Translations under genes and position numbers: made by a program
Notes under the pieces: model-generated
Told to the model about the DNA's origin: nothing
Databases searched by the model: none
Seen by the model: the letters and a program-made list of their open reading frames with translations, nothing else
In this document: positions 25,119 to 34,274 of the stretch, in pieces
Layout: each line of letters begins with the position of its first letter
Position numbering within the stretch: position 1 is the stretch's first letter
Assembly: GCF_009296175.1 (NCBI RefSeq)
Contig: NZ_VOSK01000007.1
Location: 1-64,000, forward strand
Source: Microvirga tunisiensis
Lineage (GTDB): Bacteria > Pseudomonadota > Alphaproteobacteria > Rhizobiales > Beijerinckiaceae
DNA: 64,000 nucleotides
Direction of reading: 5' to 3'

Positions 25119-25230
25119 AACCTCATCCTGGGGAGCAGACGTAGTCCGCGTCTCGAAGGAGGATCCAGCGCCCCCTGGAGACGCCTCGCCCTTCGAGACG
25201 CTTCCTTCCTTGGGGTGAGGCTCTGAAGGC
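25119..25230. repeat. Imperfect palindromic intergenic element
   Basis: Between convergent genes, CCTCATCCTGGGGAG at the left and CCTTCCTTGGGGTGAGGC at the right form imperfect inverted arms. The inner halves GCGTCTCGAAGGAGG and CCCTTCGAGACGC pair as well. The phrase resembles a rhizobial dispersed repeat I remember (CTCATCCTGAGGAG... CTCGAAGGATGAG). No gene is supported in 25082-25242. Confidence 0.6.
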
Positions 25231-25242
25231 TGTTCGCAGAGT

Positions 25243-27024
25243 TTAAGACGCCACGAGGTTGTGCTCTCCGTCGTCGGAGAGCTGCAGGCGGTGCAGGCGG
25301 GCGTAGGTGCCTCTCTTCGCAATCAGAGCCTCGTGCGACCCCGTCTCGGCAACCCGCCCGTTCTCCATCACCACGATCTTCTCCGCATTGCGCACGGTCG
25401 AGAGGCGGTGGGCGATGACGAGGGTGGTGCGGCCCTTCATGAGGCGACGGATGGCATCCTGCACCAGGCGCTCCGATTCCGAATCGAGGGCGCTGGTCGC
25501 CTCGTCGAGCAGCAGGATCGGGGCATCCTTCAGGAAGGCGCGGGCGAGCGAGATGCGCTGGCGCTCGCCGCCCGACAGGCGTCCGCCACCGGGGCCGACC
25601 ACCGTGTCGTAGCCTTCCGGCTGCTTCAGGATGAAGTCATGGGCCGCTGCCGCTTTGGCCGCAGCAACGATGTCTTCCTCGGACGCATCCGAGCGGCCGA
25701 AGGCGATGTTGGCCCGGATGGTGTCGTCGAAGAGGATCACGTCCTGGCTCACGACCGCAACGGCGCGGCGCAGGCTGGGCAGGGTCACGTCCCGCACGTC
25801 CTGCCCGTCGATCAAGACGGCGCCCTGGTTGACGTCATAGAGGCGCGGCACAAGCGACAGGAGGGTCGATTTGCCCGAGCCGGAGCGGCCCACCAGGGCC
25901 GTGGTCTGGCCGGCCTTGGCCACCAGATCGACGCGGTCGAGCGCCACGGCCTCGCCGTCGTAGGAGAAGGTGAGATCCGAAAATACGATCTCGCCGCCTT
26001 CGAGCATGAGCGGCTTGGCTCCGGGCTTGTCCTGGATCCGGGGCGCCTCGTCCATGATGGTGAAGGTACGATGGAGAGCCGCCGCCGCCTCCTGCACGAT
26101 GGCGTTCAGGTTCCCGAGCGCCCGAATCGGCTGCGCCGCCATGACAAGGGCGCTGACGAAGCCGGTGAAGTCGCCGATCGTGCTGTTGCCGGACAGGATC
26201 CTGCGGCCGATCAGCATGAGCACGAGGGCAACGGCGAGGCCGCCGCCGGTCTCGAGGATAGGATCCATGCGCCCGCGCGCATTGGCGGCCTTCATCTTGA
26301 GGTCGCGCACATTGTCGAAGGTTCTGGCGGCCTTGGTCTTGAGATAGCGCTCGAGCCCATAGGTCTTGGCGATGCGGGTTCCAGCCAGGCTCTCGGTGAT
26401 GAGGCTTGCCATCAGGCCCGTCTGCTCCTGGGTCGAGACGGCGACGCGGCGCAGCTTCCGGCCGATCTTGTTCACCGGATAGGCGAAGAAGGGCGCGATG
26501 ACGGCCGCCACCAGGGTCAGGACCGGGTCGATCCAGAGCATCGCCGCGACCAGGGCGATGATGGTTGTGATCTCGCGCAGGAACACCGTCGAGAGACGGG
26601 TGAGCGCCTCGCGGATGAATGCGAAATCCGTGGTGAAGCGCTGAGTCAGGGCGGCCGGGCTCTCGCGCCCGATCTGGGCGAGATCGGCCTCGATCAGGTG
26701 GCCGTAGAGTGCCGTCTGCATGTCGGCCTCAATCCGCGTCACCACCTTGTTGGTGAGGACCGTCAGAGCCAAGAGCGAAAAGCCCTTCACGGAGGTGACC
26801 GCAATCACGAAGAGCGGCGCCAGCATGATGGCCTGCGCGTCCTTGGCGTCGAAGGCGTCGAAGGCCGCCTTGATCAGCACCGGGTAGAGCCCTGTCGCGC
26901 CCGACACCAGGGTCACGAGCAGGAGCACCAGGGCGAGCGTCCTCGCGTGCGGACGCATCCAGTCCCGCCACAGGCGGACGATCAAGGGAAGGGTGTCGCC
27001 TCGAAGGAGGCTTTGACGGGCCAT
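25243..27024 (-). CDS. MsbA-like ABC exporter (fused membrane and ATPase domains)
   Basis: The 593-residue half-transporter has six membrane helices (about residues 20-310), then an ATPase domain with Walker A LVGRSGSGKSTL, a Q-loop in VVSQDVILF, the signature RLSGGERQRISLARA, Walker B ILLLDEATSALD and the switch His in IAHRLS. This is the MsbA/type 6 exporter layout. Location 1.2 kb from the acpXL cluster suggests lipid A flipping, but similar exporters carry other substrates. ATG 27024 is chosen; 53 extra upstream codons are open but lack the transporter N-terminus. Confidence 0.88.
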   Translation of the reverse strand: MARQSLLRGDTLPLIVRLWRDWMRPHARTLALVLLLVTLVSGATGLYPVLIKAAFDAFDAKDAQAIMLAPLFVIAVTSVKGFSLLALTVLTNKVVTRIEADMQTALYGHLIEADLAQIGRESPAALTQRFTTDFAFIREALTRLSTVFLREITTIIALVAAMLWIDPVLTLVAAVIAPFFAYPVNKIGRKLRRVAVSTQEQTGLMASLITESLAGTRIAKTYGLERYLKTKAARTFDNVRDLKMKAANARGRMDPILETGGGLAVALVLMLIGRRILSGNSTIGDFTGFVSALVMAAQPIRALGNLNAIVQEAAAALHRTFTIMDEAPRIQDKPGAKPLMLEGGEIVFSDLTFSYDGEAVALDRVDLVAKAGQTTALVGRSGSGKSTLLSLVPRLYDVNQGAVLIDGQDVRDVTLPSLRRAVAVVSQDVILFDDTIRANIAFGRSDASEEDIVAAAKAAAAHDFILKQPEGYDTVVGPGGGRLSGGERQRISLARAFLKDAPILLLDEATSALDSESERLVQDAIRRLMKGRTTLVIAHRLSTVRNAEKIVVMENGRVAETGSHEALIAKRGTYARLHRLQLSDDGEHNLVAS

Positions 27025-27209
27025 GCTCTGTCTTGAGATTCTCGTGCCGAAGGGCTCGCGGTTAGCACGCAAAGCCCCCCGGCGGCAAATCCTGTGCAGG
27101 GCTCGAATGCCACCAGCGCCGCTTTGCCGCTTTCGGACAAGCGCACTCCTCCTCTCGACACGGGCCCGAATCCATGGCTGCATGACCGGACCATCGAACA
27201 GGAAATGCT

Positions 27210-27836
27210 ATGACCCTCGAGACCTGGCTCGCCTTCACGGCTGCCTCCGCCGTGCTGCTCGTCATTCCGGGACCGACCATCCTGCTGGTCGTTTCCTACG
27301 CCCTCGGACAGGGCTGGCGGACCGCCCTGCCCATGGCCATCGGCGTCGCGCTGGGCGATTTCACCGCCATGACATTATCGCTTCTCGGCCTCGGGGCGCT
27401 GCTCGCCGCCTCGGCCACGCTGTTCACAATCCTCAAGTGGGCAGGCGCCACCTATCTGATCTGGCTCGGCATCAAGCTCTGGCGGGCCGGCGGAGCCCTC
27501 GATGCCAAGCCGCGCATGGATGCTGCGTCGGCCCTGAAGATGCTGAGCCATGCCTGGCTCGTCACGGCGCTCAATCCGAAGGGCCTGACCTTCTTCATCG
27601 CCTTCCTGCCGCAGTTCATCGATCCGAAGCTCGCGCTCCTGCCGCAGGTCAGCCTCTTTGCAGCAACCTTCCTGATCCTCGCCTTCGCGAACGTCATCAC
27701 CTATGCCCTCATCGCGTCGCGGGCGCGCAGCATGGTGCAGAGCCCGCGGACGATGCGCGTGATCAACCGAACCGGCGGCAGCCTTCTGATCGGTGCCGGC
27801 GTCGCAACGGTAGCTTTGCGGGCAGGGCAGGCTTAA
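27210..27836 (+). CDS. LysE/RhtB family amino-acid exporter
   Basis: The 208-residue protein has six hydrophobic segments and the family signature AVLLVIPGPTILLVVSYALG, plus LNPKGLTFFIAFLPQFIDP. It is a second LysE-type exporter in the window, distinct in sequence from the one at 13856. The substrate is unknown. It converges with the AceE-like gene 15 bases downstream. Confidence 0.92.
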   Translation: MTLETWLAFTAASAVLLVIPGPTILLVVSYALGQGWRTALPMAIGVALGDFTAMTLSLLGLGALLAASATLFTILKWAGATYLIWLGIKLWRAGGALDAKPRMDAASALKMLSHAWLVTALNPKGLTFFIAFLPQFIDPKLALLPQVSLFAATFLILAFANVITYALIASRARSMVQSPRTMRVINRTGGSLLIGAGVATVALRAGQA

Positions 27837-27851
27837 AGGCCCCGCCGCGTT

Positions 27852-30248
27852 TCACACGGCCTTGAGATGCCGGATCGGCCGGCCGGGCGCGATCATCTCG
27901 GCGGCTGAGATAATGCCTTGCGCGTCGATGCCGAAATGGCGGTAAAGGTCCTTGATCGTGCCCGTCTGGCCGAAATGCTCGACGCCCAACGAGCGCGTGC
28001 GGTGGCCCATGACGGAGCCCATCCAGGCGAGCGTCGCAGGATGACCGTCGATCACCGTGATCAGCCCGCAATGGGGCGGCACGTCGGCGAGCAGGCGCTC
28101 CACATGGGACCGCGCATGGACAAGCCCGCGCTCGCGGGCGCGCTGCGCCGCCGTCCAACCGGCATTGAGCCGGTCGGCCGAGGTGATGGCGAGCAGGCCG
28201 ATGTCGCGCCGGTCCTCGGCCATGAGTCCGACGGCCTCGATGGCCTCCGGCGCGACCGCACCCGTATAGGCGACGACCACCTGGGCATTGGGGCCGGGCT
28301 TTCGCAGCCAATAGGCGCCGGCCCGAATGTCTGAGGCGAGGTCCAGGGTCATCTCACGCTGCGGCTGTTCGAGGCTGCGGGTCGACAGGCGCAGATAGAC
28401 CGAGCCGCCGGTCTCGTCGCGCAGCCAGGTATTCTCGTCCGCCTCGCCCTCCCCGTTGCGCTGCATGTAGTCGAAGGCCCAGCGCATGATCACGGCAAGC
28501 TCGTCGACGAAAGCGGGCTCGAAGGAGGCGAGCCCGTCCTGCGCCATGCCGACGAGCGGCGTGCCGATGGACTGATGTGCGCCGCCCTCAGGCGCCAGCG
28601 TCACGCCCGAGGGCGTTGCGACGATCATGAAGCGGGCATCCTGGTAGCAGGCATAGTTCAGCGCATCGGCGCCGCGGTAGATGAACGGATCGTAGAGGGT
28701 GCCGATGGGCAGGATCCGCTCCCCGAAGAGCGAATGCGAGAGGCCGAGCGCCGCGAGCACGATGAAGAGGTTCATCTCGGCAATGCCGAGTTCGATATGC
28801 TGGCCCTTCGGCGAGAATTCCCAATTGTAGGTCGAGGGAATCCGCTCCTTCTTGAAGGTGTCGACGAGACTCTCGCGGGCGAACAATCCACGTCGGTTCA
28901 CCCAGGTGCCGAGATTGGTCGAGACGGTCACGTCCGGCGCCGTGGTGACCACGCGCGAGGCGAGCGCGTGGTCGGAGCGGGCGAGTTCGTTGAGGATGAA
29001 GCCGAACCCCTGCTGGGTCGACATGGCTGGATTGGCCGGGAAGGCGAGCTTCTCGGGGACCGGCACCTGCGGCGCGGAGTAGCGCCGGGTGCCCTTCTGG
29101 ATGAACGGGATTTCCTTCAGGAATCGCTCGATCTCAGCCTGCGGGAGCTTCAAACTCTCGAACTTGTCCCATTCGTGCCCTGCGCGTACGCCTTGGGTGG
29201 CGCGCCAAGCCTCCATCTGGGTCGGCGTCAGCATGCCGGAATGGTTGTCCTTGTGGCCGGCGAGCGGCAGGCCGAAGCCCTTGATCGTATAGGCGAGGAA
29301 GCAAACAGGGCGGTCATGCCGGCGCGCTTTCTCGAAGGCGTCGAGCAGGCTCGGCAGGTCGTGCCCGCCGAGATTGGACATGAGCTGCGCCAGCTCCTCG
29401 TCCGAGCGCTTCTCGATCAGGCGCGTCACCGGACCCTGATCGCCGAGATCGTCGAGGAGACGCTTCCTCCAGGCAGCCCCGCCCTGGTAGGTCAGGGCCG
29501 AATAGAGCTGGTTCGGGCAGGAATCGATCCAGTCGCGCAAGCGTTCGCCGCCGGGCTCCTTGAACGCCTCCTGCATCAGAGCGCCATGCTTGAGGATCAC
29601 CACGTCCCAGCCGAAATTGCGGAACAGCGCCTCGAAGCGCTCCCACAATCCCTCGCGGATCACGGCGTCGAGGCTCTGGCGGTTGTAGTCGATGATCCAC
29701 CACGTATTGCGGATGCCGTGCTTCCAGCCCTCGAGCAGCGCCTCGAAGATGTTGCCCTCGTCCATCTCCGCATCGCCCACGAGCGAGATCATGCGGCCTT
29801 CGGGCATGTCCTTCGCCCAGCCGTGCGCCTTCACGTAATCCTGCACGAGGCTGGCAAAGAGGGTCTGTGCGACGCCGAGGCCCACCGAGCCGGTGGAGAA
29901 ATCCACATCGTCGATGTCCTTGGTGCGGGACGGATAGGATTGCGCGCCCTTGTAGCCGCGGAAATTCTCCAGCTTCTCACGTGTCTGGCGGCCGAAGAGG
30001 TACTGGATCGCGTGGTAGATCGGGCTGGCATGGGGCTTCACCGCCACCCGGTCCTCCGGCCGCAGCACCGAGAAGTAGAGCGCGGTCAGGATCGTGGAGA
30101 GGGAAGCCGAAGAGGCCTGATGGCCGCCGATCTTCAACCCGTCTTCGTTGGAACGCAGGTGATTGGCGTTATGAATCGTCCAGGTGGAGAGCCAGAGCAC
30201 CTTGCGCTCGAGTTCCTTCAAGATGCCCAGGTGCCGCGCGTCCGCCAT
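27852..30248 (-). CDS. AceE/transketolase-like thiamine diphosphate-dependent E1 enzyme
   Basis: The 798-residue protein has a thiamine-diphosphate motif beginning GDAEMDEGNIFEAL and ending DYNRQSLD, as in homodimeric pyruvate dehydrogenase E1 (AceE). A transketolase-like N-terminus (GHQASSASLSTILTALYF) and a central FSPKGQHIELGIAEMNLF segment carry the conserved Glu of the pyrimidine domain. It is shorter than AceE (about 890 residues). No E2 or E3 gene is nearby, so the physiological partner and 2-oxoacid are unknown; pyruvate or 2-oxobutyrate (MdeB-like) are possible. Confidence 0.8.
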   Translation of the reverse strand: MADARHLGILKELERKVLWLSTWTIHNANHLRSNEDGLKIGGHQASSASLSTILTALYFSVLRPEDRVAVKPHASPIYHAIQYLFGRQTREKLENFRGYKGAQSYPSRTKDIDDVDFSTGSVGLGVAQTLFASLVQDYVKAHGWAKDMPEGRMISLVGDAEMDEGNIFEALLEGWKHGIRNTWWIIDYNRQSLDAVIREGLWERFEALFRNFGWDVVILKHGALMQEAFKEPGGERLRDWIDSCPNQLYSALTYQGGAAWRKRLLDDLGDQGPVTRLIEKRSDEELAQLMSNLGGHDLPSLLDAFEKARRHDRPVCFLAYTIKGFGLPLAGHKDNHSGMLTPTQMEAWRATQGVRAGHEWDKFESLKLPQAEIERFLKEIPFIQKGTRRYSAPQVPVPEKLAFPANPAMSTQQGFGFILNELARSDHALASRVVTTAPDVTVSTNLGTWVNRRGLFARESLVDTFKKERIPSTYNWEFSPKGQHIELGIAEMNLFIVLAALGLSHSLFGERILPIGTLYDPFIYRGADALNYACYQDARFMIVATPSGVTLAPEGGAHQSIGTPLVGMAQDGLASFEPAFVDELAVIMRWAFDYMQRNGEGEADENTWLRDETGGSVYLRLSTRSLEQPQREMTLDLASDIRAGAYWLRKPGPNAQVVVAYTGAVAPEAIEAVGLMAEDRRDIGLLAITSADRLNAGWTAAQRARERGLVHARSHVERLLADVPPHCGLITVIDGHPATLAWMGSVMGHRTRSLGVEHFGQTGTIKDLYRHFGIDAQGIISAAEMIAPGRPIRHLKAV

Positions 30249-30410
30249 GTGTTTTCTCCCGTTTGGCCGAGATATACGCTCGAAGCTACGGGGAGGCGAG
30301 GCCCAAGCCGGCGGCCGCGCTCATCGTGCGGAAAAGGGGCCCGGTTTTTCGCATCAACGATGCGCCGCAGAAGGGATTGAGCGTCGGATCGGCTTTTCGG
30401 AGGAGCTTGA

Positions 30411-30439
30411 GAAAACGAAAAGCCCGCCAAGCGGCGGGC
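30411..30439 (-). terminator. Rho-independent terminator after tRNA-Gly
   Basis: On the reverse strand GCCCGCC and GGCGGGC (30439-30433 and 30428-30422) pair around GCTT and are followed by TTTTCGTTTTC. It lies 31 bases beyond the tRNA 3' end. Confidence 0.85.
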
Positions 30440-30469
30440 CTTCGTAAAACTCTCGATTGTGAGAGAAAT

Positions 30470-30544
30470 TGGAGCGGGCGAAGGGATTCGAACCCTCGAC
30501 CCCAACCTTGGCAAGGTTGTGCTCTACCCCTGAGCTACACCCGC
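30470..30544 (-). tRNA. tRNA-Gly (anticodon GCC)
   Basis: The reverse strand folds as a complete cloverleaf: acceptor GCGGGTG with CGCCCGC, D-arm GCTCAGGGGTAGAGC, anticodon stem ACCTT-GCC-AAGGT context, T-arm GAGGGTTCGAATCCCTT, and an encoded CCA. The anticodon GCC reads GGC/GGU. It has its own terminator and stands alone between the AceE-like gene and proX. No integrated element is visible at its 3' end. Confidence 0.97.
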
Positions 30545-30692
30545 GCTCCGCGATGCGCGAGGCATCGTTGCGAGGCCGTTGATGTGCCCCAAAACGGCTC
30601 GCTTTGCAAGTGGGTCCTGCAGAAGTTTTTCAGCAGACCCTTGAGCCTGCTTCATCCGGTCGCTAGAAGCCGAGTGCATATGGAGGATCATC

Positions 30693-31220
30693 TTGGCCCA
30701 TCTGTCTCCGCAGGAACTCCTGGATCGTCTGTCCTCGCTCGGCATCAGGGCCGAGACGGTGGAGCACGAGCCCGTCTTCACGGTGGCCGAATCGAAATCC
30801 GTCAAGGAGCAGGTTCCGGGCGCCCATTCCAAGAACCTGTTCGTGAAGGACAAGAAGGGCCGCTACTTCCTGATTTCCGCCAAGCACGACACCGCCATCG
30901 ATCTCAAGCGCACGCATGAGGCCATCGGCGCCTCCGGCCGCCTCTCCTTCGGCTCCGCCGAGCAGCTGCGTGCCCTGCTCGGGGTCGAGCCCGGTTCGGT
31001 CACCGCCTTCGCAGTGGTGAACGATAGTGAAGGCAGGGTCACGATGGTGCTCGACGCCAATCTCATGGAGCATGAGCGGGTGAATTTTCACCCCCTGGTC
31101 AATTCTATGACCACCGGCGTGTCACGGGAGGATCTGGTGACATTCCTGCGGGCCACGGGGCACGATCCGCTCATTCTGCGCCTCCCGGAGCCGCCGGTGG
31201 AATTGCCAGACAACGCTTAA
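30693..31220 (+). CDS. proX: Prolyl-tRNA editing protein ProX (YbaK/EbsC family deacylase)
   Basis: The 175-residue YbaK-fold protein has HSKNLFVKDKKGRYFLI, with the catalytic-type Lys, SFGSAEQLRALLGVEPGSVTAFAVVND, and HPLVNSMTT. These are the features of free-standing Ala-tRNA(Pro) deacylases that clear mischarged tRNA. It uses a rare TTG start; GGAGGA at 30682-30687, five bases upstream, decides this. Confidence 0.9.
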   Translation: MAHLSPQELLDRLSSLGIRAETVEHEPVFTVAESKSVKEQVPGAHSKNLFVKDKKGRYFLISAKHDTAIDLKRTHEAIGASGRLSFGSAEQLRALLGVEPGSVTAFAVVNDSEGRVTMVLDANLMEHERVNFHPLVNSMTTGVSREDLVTFLRATGHDPLILRLPEPPVELPDNA

Positions 31221-31271
31221 GCTCCCATTTAAGGAGCGTCTTTCTCACGACTCTCACCTTTCGAGGATCGC

Positions 31272-32177
31272 ATGCTGTCCGATACCCCTGTCCCCGGAAC
31301 CTCCTCCGACGATCTCGTGAAGGACACCACCACGGCGAATTTCCGCCAGGACGTGCTCGCCGAATCCATGCAGCAGCCTGTGCTGGTCGATTTCTGGGCT
31401 CCCTGGTGCGAGCCCTGCAAGCAGCTCACCCCGATTCTGGAGAAGGCCGTGCGTGCCGCCGGCGGCAAGGTGAAGCTCGTGAAAATGAACATCGACGAGC
31501 ATCCGCAGATCGCGGGCCAGCTCGGCGTGCAGTCGATCCCGGCCGTCTTCGCCTTCCAGCGCGGCCAGCCGGTGGATGGCTTCATGGGCGCCCTGCCCGA
31601 AAGCCAGATCAAGAGCTTCATCGAGCGCCTGGTCGGTCCGCTCGGCCCCAACGCGGCCGAGGAGATCCTGGCCGAGGCCGACCGCCTGTTTACCGAGGGC
31701 GATATCGGCGGGGCGGCCGAGCTCTATTCCGCCGTCCTTGCCCAGGACCCGGAGAACGTCGTGGCGTTGGCCGCGCTCGTGAAACTGCATGTGGAGGTGA
31801 GCGATCTGGAGGGCGCCAAGCGCTTCCTCGCCATGGCGCCCGAAGCCAAAGCCAACGATCCGGCTCTCGCCGGCGCTCGGGCGGCGATCGAGCTCGCCGA
31901 GCAGGCAGGCTCTCTCGGCGACCTGGCGGATCTCCAGCGCAGGGTCGAGACCGACCCCACGGACCATCAGGCCCGCTTCGATCTGGCGGTGGGGCTGAAC
32001 GCCCGCGGACGGCGCGAAGAAGCTGCCAACCACCTCCTTGAAATCGTCCGCCGCGACCGCAATTGGAACGATGATGGCGCGCGCAAGCAGCTCGTCCAGT
32101 TCTTCGAGGCCTGGGGGCCGATGGATGCGATGACGCTGGCAGGGCGGCGGAGGCTCTCCTCGCTCCTGTTCTCTTGA
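31272..32177 (+). CDS. cnoX: CnoX/YbbN-like thioredoxin-TPR co-chaperone
   Basis: The 301-residue protein has an N-terminal thioredoxin domain with VDFWAPWCEPCKQLTPILE (Cys-Glu-Pro-Cys). Helical tetratricopeptide-like repeats follow (about residues 125-300), the YbbN/CnoX layout. CnoX in E. coli and Caulobacter holds oxidised or unfolded clients and hands them to GroEL. Here the CxxC pair is intact, as in Caulobacter, whereas E. coli YbbN has lost one Cys. It leads a group with a Lon-domain and a Trm112-like gene. Confidence 0.92.
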   Translation: MLSDTPVPGTSSDDLVKDTTTANFRQDVLAESMQQPVLVDFWAPWCEPCKQLTPILEKAVRAAGGKVKLVKMNIDEHPQIAGQLGVQSIPAVFAFQRGQPVDGFMGALPESQIKSFIERLVGPLGPNAAEEILAEADRLFTEGDIGGAAELYSAVLAQDPENVVALAALVKLHVEVSDLEGAKRFLAMAPEAKANDPALAGARAAIELAEQAGSLGDLADLQRRVETDPTDHQARFDLAVGLNARGRREEAANHLLEIVRRDRNWNDDGARKQLVQFFEAWGPMDAMTLAGRRRLSSLLFS

Positions 32178-32201
32178 CGCCCGACGGTTTGGGAGATCGG
32201 A

Positions 32202-32873
32202 ATGGGAATGAACGCGGTATACCGAGGGCCGGAGGATTGCCCGTCGGTCATTCCCGTTTTCCCGCTCCCTGGCGCCCTCCTCCTGCCGCGGGGGCAGATG
32301 CCCCTCAACATCTTCGAGCCACGTTACCTTGCGATGGTCGATGAGGTGCTGAAAACCAACCGCATCATCGGCATGGTGCAGCCCGATGCGGACAACGATC
32401 CCCTGGCGAATGTGCCGAAGCTCTATCGGGTCGGCTGCGCCGGCCGCATCACTCAGCTCGCCGAGACCGGCGACGGGCGCTATCTGATCACGCTCATCGG
32501 CATCGCACGCTTCCGCATCGAGGAGGAGCTGCCGCCGGTCAACCTGTTCCGCCAGTGCCGGGTGAGGTTCGAGCCGTTTGCCAACGACTTCACCGCCCGC
32601 TTCGGCGAGAACGACGTGGATCGCGCCGGTGTGGTGAAGGCCCTGCGCGATTTCGTCAACGCGGTGCATGTGAAGGTCGACTGGCGCGGCATCGAGGAGG
32701 CTCCCAACGAGGCCCTCGTCAATGCGCTCTGCATGATGAGCCCCTTCGGCGTGCGCGAGAAGCAGGCGCTGCTCGAAGCGCCCAATCTGAAAAGCCGCGC
32801 GGAGGTGCTCATCGCGCTGACCGAGATCGAGCTCGCCCGCGGCGGTGCCGGCTCCGACTCGACCCTGCAATAG
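32202..32873 (+). CDS. Lon substrate-binding domain protein (no protease domain)
   Basis: The 223-residue protein corresponds to the N-terminal domain of Lon protease: [26 protein letters not shown] and IGMVQP near the start, a beta-rich first half and a helical second half. There is no AAA or Ser-Lys protease part, and the length is normal for this stand-alone family. It lies 24 bases after cnoX and 11 bases before the Trm112-like gene. This conserved neighbourhood suggests protein quality control, but its role is not established. Confidence 0.9.
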   Translation: MGMNAVYRGPEDCPSVIPVFPLPGALLLPRGQMPLNIFEPRYLAMVDEVLKTNRIIGMVQPDADNDPLANVPKLYRVGCAGRITQLAETGDGRYLITLIGIARFRIEEELPPVNLFRQCRVRFEPFANDFTARFGENDVDRAGVVKALRDFVNAVHVKVDWRGIEEAPNEALVNALCMMSPFGVREKQALLEAPNLKSRAEVLIALTEIELARGGAGSDSTLQ

Positions 32874-32884
32874 GAATGACGACG

Positions 32885-33106
32885 ATGGTTCCGGATACGA
32901 CTCAAAGCGAGACGCCCCAGCCCGTGGAGGCGACGCGGATCGACCCCAAGCTCCTGGAGCTTCTCGTCTGCCCGCTCACCAAGGAAACCCTCGAATACGA
33001 TGCGGTCCGACAGGAGCTGATCAGCCGACGCGCCAAGCTCGCCTACCCGATCCGCGACGGCATCCCGATCATGCTGCCCGAAGAGGCCAGGCAATTGGCC
33101 GATTGA
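32885..33106 (+). CDS. Trm112 family protein (UPF0434, YcaR-like)
   Basis: The 73-residue protein contains [19 protein letters not shown] and [17 protein letters not shown], the core of the Trm112/YcaR family. Trm112 activates methyltransferases in eukaryotes and archaea; the bacterial role is not settled. Only one Cys of the usual zinc pattern remains in CPLTK. ATG 32885 has AGGA 9 bases upstream; ATG 32876 directly abuts it and is less likely. Confidence 0.85.
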   Translation: MVPDTTQSETPQPVEATRIDPKLLELLVCPLTKETLEYDAVRQELISRRAKLAYPIRDGIPIMLPEEARQLAD

Positions 33107-33179
33107 GCGATTTCAGAGGCATTCCGAACGCCTCAGGCGGTCCGGGTTCTCGCAGCAGCGGACATCGCCCTTTTCTCGT

Positions 33180-33267
33180 GTCATCACCGGCCTTGTGCCG
33201 GTGATCCCGATCGAGCAGAGCGCAGCGCCTTTGTGAATCGGGATGGCCGGGACAGGCCGGCCATGAC
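33180..33267. repeat. 88-bp two-hairpin palindromic repeat, copy D (reverse orientation)
   Basis: GTCATCACCGG-CCTTGTG-CCGGTGAT forms the first hairpin. The core CCCGATCGAGCAGAGCGCAG follows, then GGCCGG/CCGGCC with ATGAC at the end. It has the same 88-base length as copies B and E, and the core is shared with copy A. It lies between convergent genes. Confidence 0.85.
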
Positions 33268-33321
33268 GAGGAGGCTCCAGCGAACAACCCCCATATTCCG
33301 CGCCCCGGCCCGGGATGACCT

Positions 33322-34206
33322 TCACGGCGCCTGTTCTGCAATCGCCTCGGCCAACGCCAATGTCCGCTTCGCCATCTCGGCATGAAGTCGCTCGACCATG
33401 CGGCCGTTGAGGCTGATCGCGCCCTTGCCTGCATTCTCCGGCCGTTCGAAGGCCGCGACAATGGCACGGGCGCTCTCGATCTCTTGCTGTGACGGTGCAT
33501 AAATCTCATTGGCAGCCGCGATCTGATCGGGATGGATCAGAGTCTTGCCGTCGAACCCGCAATCGCGCCCCTGCTCGCACTCTGTGCGAAAGCCGTCCGC
33601 GTCGGACAGGTTGTTGTAGACCCCGTCGAGAATGTCGATGCCGTGCGCCCGCGCGGCGGCGAGCGCCGTCATCAGCCAGGGCAGCATCGCCGCGCGGCCC
33701 GGCAGCAGGCGGGCGCGGGTGTCCTTGGCGAGATCGTTGGTGCCCATGACGAAGCAGGCCAGCCGCGTGTCGACGTCACGAGCTGCGCTGGCGATGTTCT
33801 CCGCTCGGAGAATGGCGAGCGGCGTCTCGATCATCGCCCAGATCTTGGTGCGCTCCGCGGCTCCGAGCTTGCGCAGGCGCAGGCCCACCGCCGCGAGCGT
33901 TTCCGCAGAGGAAACCTTCGGCACGAGGATCGCATCGGGAGCGGCCGCGATGGCGGCCGCGAGATCCGCCTCGCCCCAGGGCGTTTCGAGCGCATTGATG
34001 CGAATCACCAGTTCCCGCAGGCCGTAGCCCCCCGCCTCCACGGCCGCGCAGACCTGCTCGCGCGCCTGCGCCTTCGTGTCGGGCGCCACCGCATCCTCCA
34101 GGTCGAAGATCACCACATCGGCCGCCAGCGTCGTCGCCTTCTCGATGGCACGGGCATTGGAGCCGGGCATGTAGAGGGCGCTGCGGCGCGGGCGAATCGG
34201 AATCAT
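33322..34206 (-). CDS. CitE/HpcH-HpaI family CoA-ester lyase
   Basis: The 294-residue barrel protein has RSALYMPGSNARAIEKA, FDLEDAVAPDTK with the metal-binding acidic residues, WAMIETPLAILRAENIA (metal Glu) and CGFDGKTLIHPDQI. These are hallmarks of citrate lyase beta-like and malyl-CoA lyase enzymes. The substrate (malyl-, methylmalyl- or citramalyl-CoA) cannot be told by eye. No citrate lyase alpha or gamma gene is adjacent, which argues against true citrate lyase. Confidence 0.85.
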   Translation of the reverse strand: MIPIRPRRSALYMPGSNARAIEKATTLAADVVIFDLEDAVAPDTKAQAREQVCAAVEAGGYGLRELVIRINALETPWGEADLAAAIAAAPDAILVPKVSSAETLAAVGLRLRKLGAAERTKIWAMIETPLAILRAENIASAARDVDTRLACFVMGTNDLAKDTRARLLPGRAAMLPWLMTALAAARAHGIDILDGVYNNLSDADGFRTECEQGRDCGFDGKTLIHPDQIAAANEIYAPSQQEIESARAIVAAFERPENAGKGAISLNGRMVERLHAEMAKRTLALAEAIAEQAP

Positions 34207-34274
34207 GGCTTTTTCCCTAGGTGACCGATCGGTTGTAATGCTCTCGGGAGTGTCAGCAAAGGAGATGCCGAAGG

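Noticed and set aside
25261-27036. A plus-strand open frame of about 590 codons opposite the MsbA-like gene
   Set aside because: The reverse strand encodes a complete ABC exporter with all ATPase motifs; the antisense frame has no recognisable sequence.
28575-30380. A plus-strand open frame of about 600 codons opposite the AceE-like gene
   Set aside because: Shadow of a conserved thiamine-diphosphate enzyme; low-complexity composition and no motifs.
30470-30544. tRNA-Gly as an attachment site for an integrated element
   Set aside because: No integrase gene and no direct repeat of the tRNA 3' end is visible on either side; both flanks are conserved chromosomal genes.
31254-32870. A minus-strand open frame spanning cnoX and the Lon-domain gene
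   Set aside because: Both plus-strand genes have strong domain signatures and sensible spacing; the antisense frame has none.
33322-34206. Citrate lyase operon
   Set aside because: Only a CitE-like gene is present, with no CitD, CitF or CitC neighbours, so a stand-alone CoA-ester lyase is more likely.
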